The notes: generated by a model from the letters alone, not told the origin. DNA of 64,000 nucleotides from an uncultured Collinsella sp. (GCA_900541205.1 UQIV01000001.1:1-64000); one strand, 5' to 3'. Counted from the first letter of the stretch, positions 32,986 to 42,332 are shown. Program-made: numbers and translations.

Positions 32986-34680
32986 ATGGCAACTGTTGCC
33001 GCACCTATCGATGCTACGTCGACTGCCGCTTGGAAGGCACTCGAGGCTCATCAAGAGAAGCTCGAGGCCGAAGGTATCGACCTCAAGGCCTGGTTCGCCG
33101 CCGATGCCGAGCGCGTGAACAAGCTGAGCTTTGACGCCGGTGACCTGCACTTCGATCTGTCGAAGAACCTGGTGACCGATGAGACCGTCAAGCTGCTGTG
33201 CGATCTTGCCCGCGAGGTGAAGCTCGAGGAGCGCCGCGACGCCATGTTCTCCGGCGAGCACATCAACACCACCGAGGACCGCGCCGTCCTGCACACCGCG
33301 CTGCGCCGCCCGGCAAGCGAGAAGGGCCAGCTCATCGTTGACGGCCAGGATGTCGTCGCCGACGTGCACGAGGTCCTCGACCGCATGTATGCCTTCGCCG
33401 AGCGCGTGCGCTCCGGTGAGTGGAAGGGTGTTACCGGCAAAAAGATCGAGCACCTGGTGTCCATCGGCATCGGCGGCTCCGACCTGGGCCCGGTCATGGC
33501 TTACGAGGCCCTGCGTCCCTATGCCGACGCCGGTATTGATTGCCGCTATATCTCCAACATCGATCCCAACGACCAGGCCGAGAAGCTCAAGGGTTTGGAT
33601 CCCGAGACCACGCTCGTGATCATCGTCTCCAAGACCTTCACCACGCTCGAGACCCTCACCAACGCCCGTGAGGTCAAGACCTGGATGCTCGAGCAGCTCA
33701 AGGCTCAGGGCGCCATCGACGGCTCCGATGAGCAGAACGCCGAGGCCGTGGCAAAGCACTTCGTCGCCGTCTCCACCGCACTCGAGAAGGTTGAGGCCTT
33801 CGGTATCGACCCCGCCAACGCCTTCGGTTTCTGGAACTGGGTCGGCGGCCGCTACTCCGTCGACTCCGCCGTGGGCCTGTCGCTGATCGTCGTGCTTGGC
33901 CCCGAGCGCTTCCAGCAGTTCCTTGAGGGCTTCCACGCCATCGACGAGTACTTCTGCAACACGCCGCTCGAGAACAATGCCGTCGCGCTGATGGGCCTGT
34001 TCAACGTCTGGTACGTCAACTTCTTCGGTTCCAAGAGCCACGCCGTGCTTCCGTACTGCCAGTACCTGCACCGTTTCCCGGCCTACCTGCAGCAGCTCAC
34101 CATGGAGTCCAACGGCAAGCATGTCCGCTGGGACGGCAGCGCCGTGACCTCCGATACCGGTGAGATCTTCTGGGGCGAACCCGGCACCAACGGCCAGCAT
34201 GCCTTCTACCAGCTGCTGCACCAGGGCACTGTGGTGGTTCCGGCCGATTTCATCGCCTTCGCCAACACTGCCAACCCTGCGACCGACAGCGGTCAGGACG
34301 TACATGAGCTGTTCCTGGGCAACTTCCTGGCCCAGACCAAGGCGCTCGCCTTTGGTAAGACGGCCGATGAGGTGCGCGCCGAGGGCACGCCCGAGCAGAT
34401 CGTCCCGGCCCGTTGCTTTGAGGGTAACCGCCCGACGACCTCGATTTTCGGCGACACGCTGACCCCGTTCGCACTCGGCGAGCTCATCGCCCTGTACGAG
34501 CACATCACGTTTGTCGAGGGCACGGTCTGGGGCATCGACTCCTATGACCAGTGGGGCGTCGAGCTGGGCAAGCAGCTTGCCAAGCAGATCACCCCGGCCT
34601 TCCACGACGACGCCGCCAAGGCCGAGCAGGACGCTTCGACCCAGGCGCTCATCGAGTTCTACCGCGCGCATCGCAAGTAG
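32986..34680 (+). CDS. pgi: glucose-6-phosphate isomerase
   Basis: Interconverts glucose- and fructose-6-phosphate in glycolysis. 564 residues. SIGIGGSDLGPVMAYEAL, VIIVSKTFTTLET, FWNWVGGRYSVDSAVGLS, GKHVRWDG and GTNGQHAFYQLLHQG (catalytic His) are all present. ATG 32986 follows GAGGAGGACT. It stands alone with its own terminator. A fructose-6-phosphate-yielding pathway (the frl-like operon) is nearby but separate. Confidence 0.97.
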   Translation: MATVAAPIDATSTAAWKALEAHQEKLEAEGIDLKAWFAADAERVNKLSFDAGDLHFDLSKNLVTDETVKLLCDLAREVKLEERRDAMFSGEHINTTEDRAVLHTALRRPASEKGQLIVDGQDVVADVHEVLDRMYAFAERVRSGEWKGVTGKKIEHLVSIGIGGSDLGPVMAYEALRPYADAGIDCRYISNIDPNDQAEKLKGLDPETTLVIIVSKTFTTLETLTNAREVKTWMLEQLKAQGAIDGSDEQNAEAVAKHFVAVSTALEKVEAFGIDPANAFGFWNWVGGRYSVDSAVGLSLIVVLGPERFQQFLEGFHAIDEYFCNTPLENNAVALMGLFNVWYVNFFGSKSHAVLPYCQYLHRFPAYLQQLTMESNGKHVRWDGSAVTSDTGEIFWGEPGTNGQHAFYQLLHQGTVVVPADFIAFANTANPATDSGQDVHELFLGNFLAQTKALAFGKTADEVRAEGTPEQIVPARCFEGNRPTTSIFGDTLTPFALGELIALYEHITFVEGTVWGIDSYDQWGVELGKQLAKQITPAFHDDAAKAEQDASTQALIEFYRAHRK

Positions 34681-34712
34681 TCGCTGCTGTTAACGCATCG
34701 CGCCTTATAGTC

Positions 34713-34747
34713 AGGGGCCCGTATCCTATCGGATGCGGGCCCCTTTG
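34713..34747 (+). terminator. intrinsic terminator of pgi
   Basis: A 14-bp stem AGGGGCCCGTATCC with its inverse (one wobble), loop TATC, then TTTGCTTT. Confidence 0.85.
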
Positions 34748-34821
34748 CTTTGCCGTGGTCCCGGGGCGCACGGCCTTTGTGGAACATTGCCGGGGCGCCG
34801 CGCGCTGCGAGAACCCTGCGC

Positions 34822-36126
34822 CTAGATCTCGGCCTCCGCATGGCCTCGCTGCGCCTCGGGCAGCTCCCCGTAGAGCGGATGGTCTTCGAGCCTAAAGCGC
34901 TCGACCTGTTCGGGAGTGCGACCGCGTACAAAGAGCCACGAGCGATCGATTGGCGTCGCCATGAGCGTGCTGGGCAGCGCGTCGGCGCGGTCGGAAAACA
35001 CCCGGGCACTCTCGGGATCCTGGAACGCCAGCACCAGATGCGTGTCGCAGTTGCCCATGATGGAGCGTGCGCGTGCCTCGCCATAGAGCGCATCGAGCTG
35101 GTTGGTCGACTGCAGCAGCAGCGTTGCCCAGATGTTGCGGCTTCGGATAATCGAGAGCACGTTGTCGATCTGGGGGATCTGCAGATTTGCGAAGTCATCG
35201 AGCATAAAGCGCACGGGCACGGGCAGGCTGCCGTCGGGCTGCCTATCGGCCTCGCGAATGAGGCCCATAAACGCCTGCGAAATAAAGAGGCCGGTCAGCG
35301 GATCGAGATTGCGGTCAATATCGCTCACGGTTACAAACAGGGCGCAGGGGGTGTGTCCCATGGAAGCGAAGTCCACCTGATGGCACTCACGATAGAGTTG
35401 TGCCGCACCGTCGAATCCCAGACACATGACCTTTTCGGCAAGGATGCCGACGATGCTCGCGTGCATGCGCTCGGCATTTTGCGTAATGGCGTAGCGCCGC
35501 CATAGCGAGAGGGCATAGCTTTGGGGGTCGGTCGTGATCAGGTCGTCAAACAATCGACCCGTGGCACCGTCCTGCAGGTGTTCGATCAGCTTGATGACCG
35601 AGCTGATCGTCTGCTCGTCGGCGGGTAGCTGTTCGGTGACGTAGGCGATAAGACACGACAGCAGGTTTGCCGCCGCATGATCCCAAAAAGGCTGGTTGTT
35701 GTCCTCGATGGGGCAGATGGCCTTTGCCACCGAGAGGATGTCCTGCTGGTTGGGCCTGCCGTCCGCCTTGCGGCGAATGTGCCTCAGGGGGTTGTAGCCG
35801 CAGCGCTCGATGCCGGGCGCAAGGGCCGGGACGGTGTTGAGGTCGGCGAAGTTGAGACATTGCACGCGGTAACCGTGGGCTGCCAGCACGGGTCCCACTT
35901 CGCGACAGAGCGTGCCTTTGGTGTCGAGCACGATGTAGCTTGCGTTCATTTGCAGCAGGTTGGGCTTGAGGACGTTGCGGGTCTTGCCGGCTCCCGAGGG
36001 GCCGATCACAAGTGCATTGTTGTTGAGTCCCGTTTGGCGGGTGTCGCAGGAAAGCGTTCGATCCTTGGCGAGGATGGTGGACGATGCGGACTCAGATGCG
36101 GCGAGGCGGCTGGCGAGGTTAGACAT
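34822..36126 (-). CDS. soluble VirD4/TraG-like coupling ATPase
   Basis: 434 residues. Walker A GPSGAGKT at residues 42-49, a Walker B of the form FMLDDFANL (Asp in place of the usual Glu), then IIRSRNIWATLLLQSTNQLD and GNCDTHLVLAFQDPESA, the sensor blocks of type IV coupling proteins. Unlike VirD4 it has no N-terminal membrane helices and the nucleotide domain starts almost at once. It starts inside the 3' end of the ClpP-like gene (8-bp overlap), as the last gene of a three-gene operon. Coupling proteins normally pump DNA or proteins into a secretion channel; none is encoded here. Confidence 0.85.
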   Translation of the reverse strand: MSNLASRLAASESASSTILAKDRTLSCDTRQTGLNNNALVIGPSGAGKTRNVLKPNLLQMNASYIVLDTKGTLCREVGPVLAAHGYRVQCLNFADLNTVPALAPGIERCGYNPLRHIRRKADGRPNQQDILSVAKAICPIEDNNQPFWDHAAANLLSCLIAYVTEQLPADEQTISSVIKLIEHLQDGATGRLFDDLITTDPQSYALSLWRRYAITQNAERMHASIVGILAEKVMCLGFDGAAQLYRECHQVDFASMGHTPCALFVTVSDIDRNLDPLTGLFISQAFMGLIREADRQPDGSLPVPVRFMLDDFANLQIPQIDNVLSIIRSRNIWATLLLQSTNQLDALYGEARARSIMGNCDTHLVLAFQDPESARVFSDRADALPSTLMATPIDRSWLFVRGRTPEQVERFRLEDHPLYGELPEAQRGHAEAEI

Positions 36127-36736
36127 GGGCGACCTCCTTGGTGGTCGAGAGGATTTCGTGGGCAAAGCCGAGCTCGACGGCGCGCTCGGCCGAAAGGTAG
36201 GTGTCTTTTGCAGTGAGGGACTGGATGCGCTTGGGCGTGAGGCCGCTGCGGTCCGAGAGGATTTGCGTGAGGGTCTTGCGGGTCTGCATGAGACGCCGGC
36301 TGGTTTCCTGCAGCGCAAGTGCCGAGCCGCCTGCCCCCTGGGGGATCAGCGGGTCGTGAATCATGAGCTCTGCATAGGGCGCCATACGGCGATCGTCGCC
36401 GCCCATAAAGATCACGGCGCCCATGGACGCGGCGAATTCCAGGCAGACGGTGCGGATGGGGCACGATGCGAGGCGCATGGCGTCATAGATCGCAAGACCC
36501 GATCGCACGCTTCCGCCGGCGCTGGCGACAAATATGGTGATGGGGCGGCTGGGGTCGGTGGCATCGAGCAGGCGGATCTGCTGGCATAGGTCGTGGGCCA
36601 TCGGGGTTTCGATGTTTCCCATGACGGAGAGCTCGCGACGGGCGAGCATCTCATCGTAAATGCTGGTGAGCGTGATGCCTCGGGCGGATTCACGCATGGT
36701 GAGGGGGCTGATGATGGGGGAATGATTGGTGTCCAT
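36119..36736 (-). CDS. ClpP-like serine protease
   Basis: 205 residues. It has all three catalytic residues of ClpP: Ser104 in FAASMGAV, His127 in LMIHDPL and Asp178 in AKDTYLSAE. The ITIFVASAGGSVRSGLAIYD block also fits. The N-terminus (about 35 residues) differs from housekeeping ClpP. ATG 36736 follows AAAGGAG. Sitting between an unknown gene and a VirD4-like ATPase, it may be a dedicated protease fed by that ATPase or one processing a transfer protein. This is inference. Confidence 0.88.
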   Translation of the reverse strand: MDTNHSPIISPLTMRESARGITLTSIYDEMLARRELSVMGNIETPMAHDLCQQIRLLDATDPSRPITIFVASAGGSVRSGLAIYDAMRLASCPIRTVCLEFAASMGAVIFMGGDDRRMAPYAELMIHDPLIPQGAGGSALALQETSRRLMQTRKTLTQILSDRSGLTPKRIQSLTAKDTYLSAERAVELGFAHEILSTTKEVAHV

Positions 36737-36799
36737 GAGGACTCCTTTCTGTTGGTTGTGTTGTGGAATAGGATTGTTGCCCGCGGAGGGGCTGGCGGG

Positions 36800-37690
36800 C
36801 TACAGGGTTCGTCCGAGCCTGAGATCGAGCTCGGTTGTGGGGCAGGCTGCCTGTTCGTGCGGCTCGCAAGCGCCAAGGGCTCCAAAGCGATGGAGCGTTG
36901 CGACGGGCGTGGTATAGGCGAGCCGCAGCTGATGCTCGACAGGGGCACATCCGTCTTTTTTGTAATGAGCCGCGTAGTACTGCGCGATGCTGGCGTTCAT
37001 CTCGCTGCCATTGCGATGGCGCTCAAACTGGCGTCTGCAGGTCTCGATGATCTTTGCTACCGACTTGGGTGCCGTCGCGGGAACAAGGGCGAGATAGCCC
37101 TCAAATAGCTCGTTGATGCTCAGGAGGCACAGCAGGTCGATCAGCGTCCTTATGGCTGCTCCCTCTGCGGAAAAGTGCGCGGTCATGCGGTTATATCGGT
37201 TGCGGTCGACGATGGCCGCATGGGGTCTTGGAGTTTTCTGCCCCGTGGTCCCGGGCTTTTGCCGCGCCTGTGCATTGAGCTCGACGTTGCAGCGCTTGAG
37301 GCCGTCCAACGGAAGGAACAGTGCGGTGCGCAGGGTGTTCCGCTTGCTTTCGAGTTCATGACGCTCGTCGGGTTCCCATTCGAGCTTGAGTTTCGTGTCG
37401 AGTGCCGTAAGCATATGGGCTAGGCAGCCTACGGTAAGAACGTACGAATCGTTGTCGCGTTTTGGGGCATAGGGGTCTTTCAGCTTGCGAATGTCGGGGT
37501 CGCCCATGATCTTTGTGCAGCGCTTCAGCAGTTGAGGGTGGTCGGCCAAGATCGTCGCGAGCGGTAGCGACGCGTAGTTCTTGATGGTCGCGGCGGCAAA
37601 GGCGGCGTCATATTCGTTTGCATATGCTCGCTCAATGCGGGCATCCAGAATGCTTTTCTTATCGCCGTCTTGAGCGTGGTGGTTTGTCAT
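36800..37690 (-). CDS. unknown protein, first gene of the ClpP/VirD4-like operon
   Basis: 296 residues, rich in Ala, Arg and helix formers, with no signal or membrane segment. Readable pieces include SILDARIERAYANEYDAAF, YVLTVGCLAHMLTALDTKL and TLIDLLCLLSINELFEGYLA. I recognise no family. ATG 37690 follows GGAGAAGCT. The gene lies 63 bp upstream of the ClpP-like gene on the same strand. It could be a substrate, adaptor or DNA-binding factor of the pair. Confidence 0.65.
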   Translation of the reverse strand: MTNHHAQDGDKKSILDARIERAYANEYDAAFAAATIKNYASLPLATILADHPQLLKRCTKIMGDPDIRKLKDPYAPKRDNDSYVLTVGCLAHMLTALDTKLKLEWEPDERHELESKRNTLRTALFLPLDGLKRCNVELNAQARQKPGTTGQKTPRPHAAIVDRNRYNRMTAHFSAEGAAIRTLIDLLCLLSINELFEGYLALVPATAPKSVAKIIETCRRQFERHRNGSEMNASIAQYYAAHYKKDGCAPVEHQLRLAYTTPVATLHRFGALGACEPHEQAACPTTELDLRLGRTL

Positions 37691-38180
37691 AGCTTCTCCA
37701 ATCGGTTGATGTTCGTGCTGTTTGTTGATGTGTTGGTTGTCGTGAGTGATGTGCTTGCCGTGGGTGATGTGCTGACGTTGGGGTGCTATGCGGTTTTCAA
37801 TGAGCCCGTGAGGCAGTTGCTGCAGGGGCGGGATGGAACGGCCCATGCAAGGCGGAAGGCATCGTGCTCAAAATCGAGACAGCAATGCCCTGGGCGCCTC
37901 ACATGTGGCAGTTACCTCATTAAGTTGTCATTGCGTTTGGGGTTGTACTTTGCCGATCTTCCTTCTCTTACACGCTGAAAACTGAAACTTCATATGCTCG
38001 ATCTACTTAAAACCGCAACGGCGGTCTTTTATCAACTTATATGTCGGAACGCGTCTTTGCAAGTACTTTTTTGCCTTTGTTTCAAATGGGGTGGTTTTGC
38101 AACCGTCATGCGCGCGCTGTGCGAACGTGCCCCGGCTCGGATAAGATAGTGCGCGATAAAAACGATGCAAGGAGGCACAT
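37691..38180. other. 490-bp intergenic region with a bidirectional terminator
   Basis: No gene is convincing here. The minus frame of the unknown gene stays open to 37846 but has no better start. Short GTGATGTGCT repeats occur at about 37745-37775. At 38008-38031 the stem ACCGC-AACG-GCGGT is flanked by A-run and T-run, making a short terminator on both strands. The -35/-10 of the operon was not identified with certainty. Confidence 0.5.
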
Positions 38181-39023
38181 ATGGCAATTAAAGCCATCGC
38201 AATGGATATCGACGGTACGCTCACCAACGACCAAAAGGTCATCAGCCCGCGTACGCGCGAGAAGCTGCTCGCGGCGCAGGAGTCGGGAATTAAGCTCATC
38301 TTGGCTTCGGGTCGTCCCGCATGGGGGCTGCACGCCTTGGCGCAGGAGCTCGACCTTCAAAACCATGACGGTCTGCTAGTCGCTTTCAATGGCGCGCATG
38401 TGGTCGATGCTCAGACCGATGAGGTCCTTTTTGACCAGGCCATGCCGGCTGACGAGCTGCATCGCCTGATTGATCATCTGCGTAATTTTGACGTGATCCC
38501 TATGATTTCGCTCGGTCGTAATCTGCACGTCGAGGATTCGTACCATTGCACGATCACGCTGCCTGACGGCTCGCAGAAGAATATCGTCAAGTATGAGCGC
38601 GATGCGTGCGATCTTAAGATTCGCGAGGTCGAGAGCTTGCATGAGGTTGTGGACGCTTATCCCGTGGACAAGCTGCTGACGGCGGGCGATCCGGCCTACC
38701 TGCAGGCGCATTACGAGGAGATGTATGCGCCCTTTAAGCAGACGCTTTCGGGCATGTTTACGGCCGACTGGTACTTTGAGTACATGGCGCCCGGTATCGA
38801 CAAGGCCCGTGCGCTCGAGGGTGCCCTGCCCAAGCTCGGCATCGATGCCAGCGATGTCGTATCGTTTGGCGACGGCCAGAACGACAAGTCCATGATTGAG
38901 TGGGCCGGCACGGGTGTAGCCATGGGCAACGCCGTCGATGAGGTTAAGGCTGTGGCCCAGATGGTGACCGCCAATAACAACGAAGATGGTATTGCGGTGG
39001 CGCTGGATAAGCTGCTGGGCTAG
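38181..39023 (+). CDS. Cof-type HAD-IIB phosphatase
   Basis: 280 residues. Motif I IAMDIDGTLTNDQ, motif II ILASGRPAWG, cap, then GIDKARALEG and VVSFGDGQNDKSMIEWAG. A small-molecule phosphatase of unknown substrate. ATG 38181 follows AAGGAGG. Confidence 0.9.
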   Translation: MAIKAIAMDIDGTLTNDQKVISPRTREKLLAAQESGIKLILASGRPAWGLHALAQELDLQNHDGLLVAFNGAHVVDAQTDEVLFDQAMPADELHRLIDHLRNFDVIPMISLGRNLHVEDSYHCTITLPDGSQKNIVKYERDACDLKIREVESLHEVVDAYPVDKLLTAGDPAYLQAHYEEMYAPFKQTLSGMFTADWYFEYMAPGIDKARALEGALPKLGIDASDVVSFGDGQNDKSMIEWAGTGVAMGNAVDEVKAVAQMVTANNNEDGIAVALDKLLG

Positions 39024-39087
39024 AATCGCCGATTAATGCATGATTCGGGCGCCTGCTCGCGGGCGTCCTTTTGTTAGGGAGGGTGCC

Positions 39088-39747
39088 GTGTCCGCATTTC
39101 CGTTCGACGCCGTTATCTTTGACATGGACGGCGTCATTGTCGATACCGAGTATTACTACTTGGGCGAGACTGCCGCGTTTGCCAAGGAGCTGGGGCTTAA
39201 TCTGACTCAAGAGGAGCTGAATGGGCAGGTCGGTACCTCCCATCAGTTCTTCCTGCATATGCTGGTCGATTGGTTTGAGCGCGCCGGTAAGGGGCATTTC
39301 ACTGGCGAGGAAGCGTTGGCCCGTTGGGACGAGTGGGCGCATAAACGTCCGCGCGACTATCAGGCTTTGATTAACCCAGGCGCCGTGGATACGATTCGAG
39401 AGCTGCCGCGCCGTGGCGTTCGCGTGGCGCTTGCCAGCTCGTCTCCCATGGTTAGCATCGAGGAAGTGCTCAACGCATGCGGGCTGTCGGATGCCTTTGA
39501 GTATGTGGTGAGCGGCGAGCAGTTTAAGGAGAGCAAGCCCGAGCCCGACATTTACCTGCATGCGCTGGATCTGCTGGGGCTGCCCGCGAATCGCTGCTGC
39601 TGCGTTGAGGACTCGGTGCCTGGCATCACTGCCGGCAAGCGAGCCGGTCTGACAGTCATTGCCAAGCGCGAGGAACGCTTTGGCTTTAGCCAGGATGCCG
39701 CGGACAAGATTATCGACCAGCTGCCGGAGCTGCTCACGCTTTCTTAG
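39088..39747 (+). CDS. HAD-IA hydrolase, beta-phosphoglucomutase-like
   Basis: 219 residues. VIFDMDGVIVDTEYYY with the nucleophile and acid-base Asp pair, VALASSSPMVSIEE, SKPEPDIYLHALDLL and CVEDSVPGITAGKRAG. The alpha-helical cap fits beta-phosphoglucomutase or a hexitol/sugar phosphatase. GTG 39088 follows AGGGAGGG; an upstream ATG at 39040 lacks a site. A terminator follows. Confidence 0.88.
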   Translation: MSAFPFDAVIFDMDGVIVDTEYYYLGETAAFAKELGLNLTQEELNGQVGTSHQFFLHMLVDWFERAGKGHFTGEEALARWDEWAHKRPRDYQALINPGAVDTIRELPRRGVRVALASSSPMVSIEEVLNACGLSDAFEYVVSGEQFKESKPEPDIYLHALDLLGLPANRCCCVEDSVPGITAGKRAGLTVIAKREERFGFSQDAADKIIDQLPELLTLS

Positions 39748-39831
39748 GAGCGCGGTAGTTGCGCGTTTTTCGGGTCTGATGAGTAAATACCCGACATTTT
39801 GGTGCGGCAGCAAGCATACTTAATGCTAATG

Positions 39832-39870
39832 CGGGCTTAAGGGCTTGTTGAATGCCCTTAAGCCCGTTTT
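39832..39870 (+). terminator. intrinsic terminator
   Basis: A perfect 13-bp stem CGGGCTTAAGGGC with its inverse, 9-base loop, then TTTT. It closes the HAD pair before the frl-like operon. Confidence 0.9.
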
Positions 39871-39897
39871 AGACGTAATTGTGCTGGGAGAGGGTAT

Positions 39898-40641
39898 ATG
39901 CCACCGACTGAAGGGCTAACTGACGGTAAAGCAGCGATACCGCTGTACCAACAGGTTATCGATATCATTAAAAACGAAATCAGCTCCGGTGCCTACAAGG
40001 CGGGCGCGCGGATACCCAACGAATTCGAATTGGCTGAGAACTATAAAGTTGGCCGCGTTACCGTGCGACGCGCTATTGAGGAGCTCGTCCAGCAGGGCTA
40101 TCTAACGAAGCGGCAGGGGAAAGGCACGTTCGTCAATGCCCCTAAGCTTAAGCGCAAGATTCGCCAGAAGGATGACGTCCAGAGTTTTTCGGACGCATGC
40201 CGCGTTAACGGAATGGAGGCGGGGGCGCGCGTCATTTCGAGAAAGATACTGCCGGCGGATTCCACCGAAGCACAGTTCTTTGGTGTTCCCGTTGGAACTG
40301 ATTTGATTTGCGTTGAGCGTGTGCGTACTGCCGATGGGGTCCCCGTCATGCTCGAGAACAACATATACGTATACGAGGACAACGCCTATCTATCAACGGC
40401 ACCTCTATCTAACCAATCCATTTTTGAGTTCGTGCGCAACCGGACGGGCCGTACGCCCGCGTTTACCGACCCGTGCACGCTCGAGATCGCGTGTGCGTCG
40501 CCCGAGGTCGCTCGGCTGTTGGCGGTTTCCGTTGGCGAACCCCTGTTTTACATGGATGCCTTCTTTTTCGATGAGCAGCGGCGGCCGTTTATCATCGGTC
40601 GTCAGCGGATCGTTGGATCTCGTTACATTTTTGACATCTAG
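39898..40641 (+). CDS. GntR/HutC-family repressor of the frl-like operon
   Basis: 247 residues. The winged helix reads PLYQQVIDIIKNEISSGAYK, then RIPNEFELAENYKVGRVTVR and QGKGTFV; a UTRA ligand domain follows (FFGVPVGTDLICVERVR, FYMDAFFFDEQRRPFIIGRQ). In E. coli the frl operon also has a GntR regulator, FrlR. It probably releases the downstream promoter on binding a fructosamine-6-phosphate or similar; the ligand is inference. Confidence 0.9.
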   Translation: MPPTEGLTDGKAAIPLYQQVIDIIKNEISSGAYKAGARIPNEFELAENYKVGRVTVRRAIEELVQQGYLTKRQGKGTFVNAPKLKRKIRQKDDVQSFSDACRVNGMEAGARVISRKILPADSTEAQFFGVPVGTDLICVERVRTADGVPVMLENNIYVYEDNAYLSTAPLSNQSIFEFVRNRTGRTPAFTDPCTLEIACASPEVARLLAVSVGEPLFYMDAFFFDEQRRPFIIGRQRIVGSRYIFDI

Positions 40642-40652
40642 GACATTGCGAA

Positions 40653-40690
40653 TGGAAGCGCCCGGTGGATCATCTCACCGGGCGCTTCCA
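40653..40690 (+). terminator. hairpin after the GntR gene
   Basis: A perfect 15-bp stem TGGAAGCGCCCGGTG with its inverse and an 8-base loop. No T-run follows, so it may be an inefficient terminator or RNA stabiliser. Confidence 0.55.
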
Positions 40691-40751
40691 TACCGTTCAC
40701 GGCGCGAACGCAACCGTTCAGCCGCGTCGCGGCAATCAGTTTGAAATTATC

Positions 40752-40817
40752 TTGATGAGGGGAAAAGCTGCTGGTAATCTATGGAACGTCATAGAACGTT
40801 TGCCTTGCGCAAACGTT
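40752..40817 (+). promoter_or_regulatory. promoter and paired operators of the frl-like operon
   Basis: TTGATG (40752-40757), 17 bp, TAATCT (40775-40780). Overlapping the -10 and start site is CTATG-N6-CATAG (40779-40794), and directly after it AACGTTTGC-N5-GCAAACGTT (40795-40817), a perfect 9-bp dyad. Their position is that of repressor sites for the adjacent GntR protein. Confidence 0.65.
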
Positions 40818-40859
40818 GAAGCGAGATGCGATGCAGTCTCGAGTTCTTTGGAGGTATCT

Positions 40860-42323
40860 ATGTCAGATACGAAGGCGAAGAAGACAAACAGACGTTTTAA
40901 GTTCAAATTACCGCATGTCTATACGATCATGTTCTTGCTGATCGTTGTCTTTGCGGTTCTGACTTGGATCGTTCCCTCTGGTCAGTACCAGCGCAAGACG
41001 ATTTCGACAGCGGCGGGCGAGCGTGAAGTCGCCGTTGCTGGTACCTATGAACAGGTCGATAAGAATTACACCGATTCCGAGACCGGCGAGACCATCAATC
41101 TGGGCCAGGATATCTTTGCGGTCCTGCAAGCGCCCACTAAGGGCATCCAGGAGGCTGCTGACGTCGTTGCGTTCGTCTTATTGATTGGCGGATCGTTCGC
41201 AGTCATCACCAAGACCAACGCTTTGAATGCCGGCATGAGCCGTGTGATTAAAAAGCTCAAGAACAAGGACATCCTCATCATTCCCATCACGATGACGTTG
41301 CTGTCCATTTGCGGCACTACGTTTGGTATGTCTGAGGAAGCCCTGCCGTTCTATGCCATCTTCATTCCCATCATGATGGGTATCGGTTATGACTCGATGA
41401 CGGCATTCATCATCTGCTTCCTTGGTCCTAACCTGGGATATTGTGCTTCGACCATCGACCCGTTCAATGTTTTGATCGCCCAAGGCATTATCGGCATCGA
41501 GGGCAATCCTCAGCTGTGGCTGCGCGCCATCTCTTGGGTCATCTTTACCGCCGTTGGCATCGCATGGGCCATGCGCTATGCCATGCGCGTCAAGAAAAAC
41601 CCCGAGTCGTCCATTACGTACGAGGACGACAAGCTCAAGCGTGTTGAGTTTTCCGTGACCGATGCCTCCATCGAGGAAGAGTTCACTACCCGTCAGAAGC
41701 TCGTGCTTATCGATTTTGCCTGCGGTATGGGCATTATCGTCTGGGGTCTTGTTACCCAGGGCTGGTACATGAATGAGATTTCCGCCGTGTTCCTTGGTAT
41801 GGGCTTGCTTGCCGGTATCCTGGGCGGCCTTGACCAGCAGACGATCGCCGAGGAGTTCGTTAAAGGCATTGCCGACTTTGCGTACGCCGCCATCGTTATC
41901 GGTATCGCTCGCGGCATTCTGGTCATCGCCGAGGGCGGCATGATCATCGACACCATCCTCCAGGCGCTCGCTACTGCGCTCGCCGGTGCGCCCGCTGCCG
42001 TCTACACCACGTTTATGTATATCGTCCTTGGCCTGCTCTCTTTGCTGGTTCCCTCGAGTTCTGGACTTGCGGCGCTCACCATGCCCGTCATGGGTCCGCT
42101 GACCGAGCTTATGGGTCTCAATCCCGAAGCTGCCGTTACCGCGCTCCAGTTTGCCAACCAAACCATCAACACCATCAGTCCCGTGGCGGGCATGACGGTC
42201 GCCGGCCTTGCCGTGGCTAAGATTTCGTTTGGCCAATGGTGGAAGACCATTTGGAAGTTCTTCATCTTCATGGTCGTCTTTGGCCTGATCGTAACGGCAA
42301 TCTCTGGCATGCTTCCGGTGTAG
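40860..42323 (+). CDS. YfcC-family membrane transporter
   Basis: 487 residues with about 11-13 membrane helices. The start YTIMFLLIVVFAVLTWIVPSGQY and the later SLLVPSSSGLAALTMPVMGPL are typical of the YfcC/arginine-ornithine antiporter-like group. In place as the second gene of the frl-like operon it is the likely importer of the glycated amine or peptide. Known FrlA is an APC-type permease, so this is a different solution. ATG 40860 follows TTGGAGG. Confidence 0.85.
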   Translation: MSDTKAKKTNRRFKFKLPHVYTIMFLLIVVFAVLTWIVPSGQYQRKTISTAAGEREVAVAGTYEQVDKNYTDSETGETINLGQDIFAVLQAPTKGIQEAADVVAFVLLIGGSFAVITKTNALNAGMSRVIKKLKNKDILIIPITMTLLSICGTTFGMSEEALPFYAIFIPIMMGIGYDSMTAFIICFLGPNLGYCASTIDPFNVLIAQGIIGIEGNPQLWLRAISWVIFTAVGIAWAMRYAMRVKKNPESSITYEDDKLKRVEFSVTDASIEEEFTTRQKLVLIDFACGMGIIVWGLVTQGWYMNEISAVFLGMGLLAGILGGLDQQTIAEEFVKGIADFAYAAIVIGIARGILVIAEGGMIIDTILQALATALAGAPAAVYTTFMYIVLGLLSLLVPSSSGLAALTMPVMGPLTELMGLNPEAAVTALQFANQTINTISPVAGMTVAGLAVAKISFGQWWKTIWKFFIFMVVFGLIVTAISGMLPV

Positions 42324-42332
42324 GTGGTTGTG

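Noticed and set aside
32920..34671. A 583-codon open frame antisense to pgi
   Set aside because: pgi has all its catalytic motifs; long antisense frames are usual for high-GC genes with strong third-position bias.
34822..37690. A complete integrative conjugative element
   Set aside because: Only a coupling-type ATPase is present; no relaxase, VirB4, integrase, tRNA target or direct-repeat ends were seen in the flanks.
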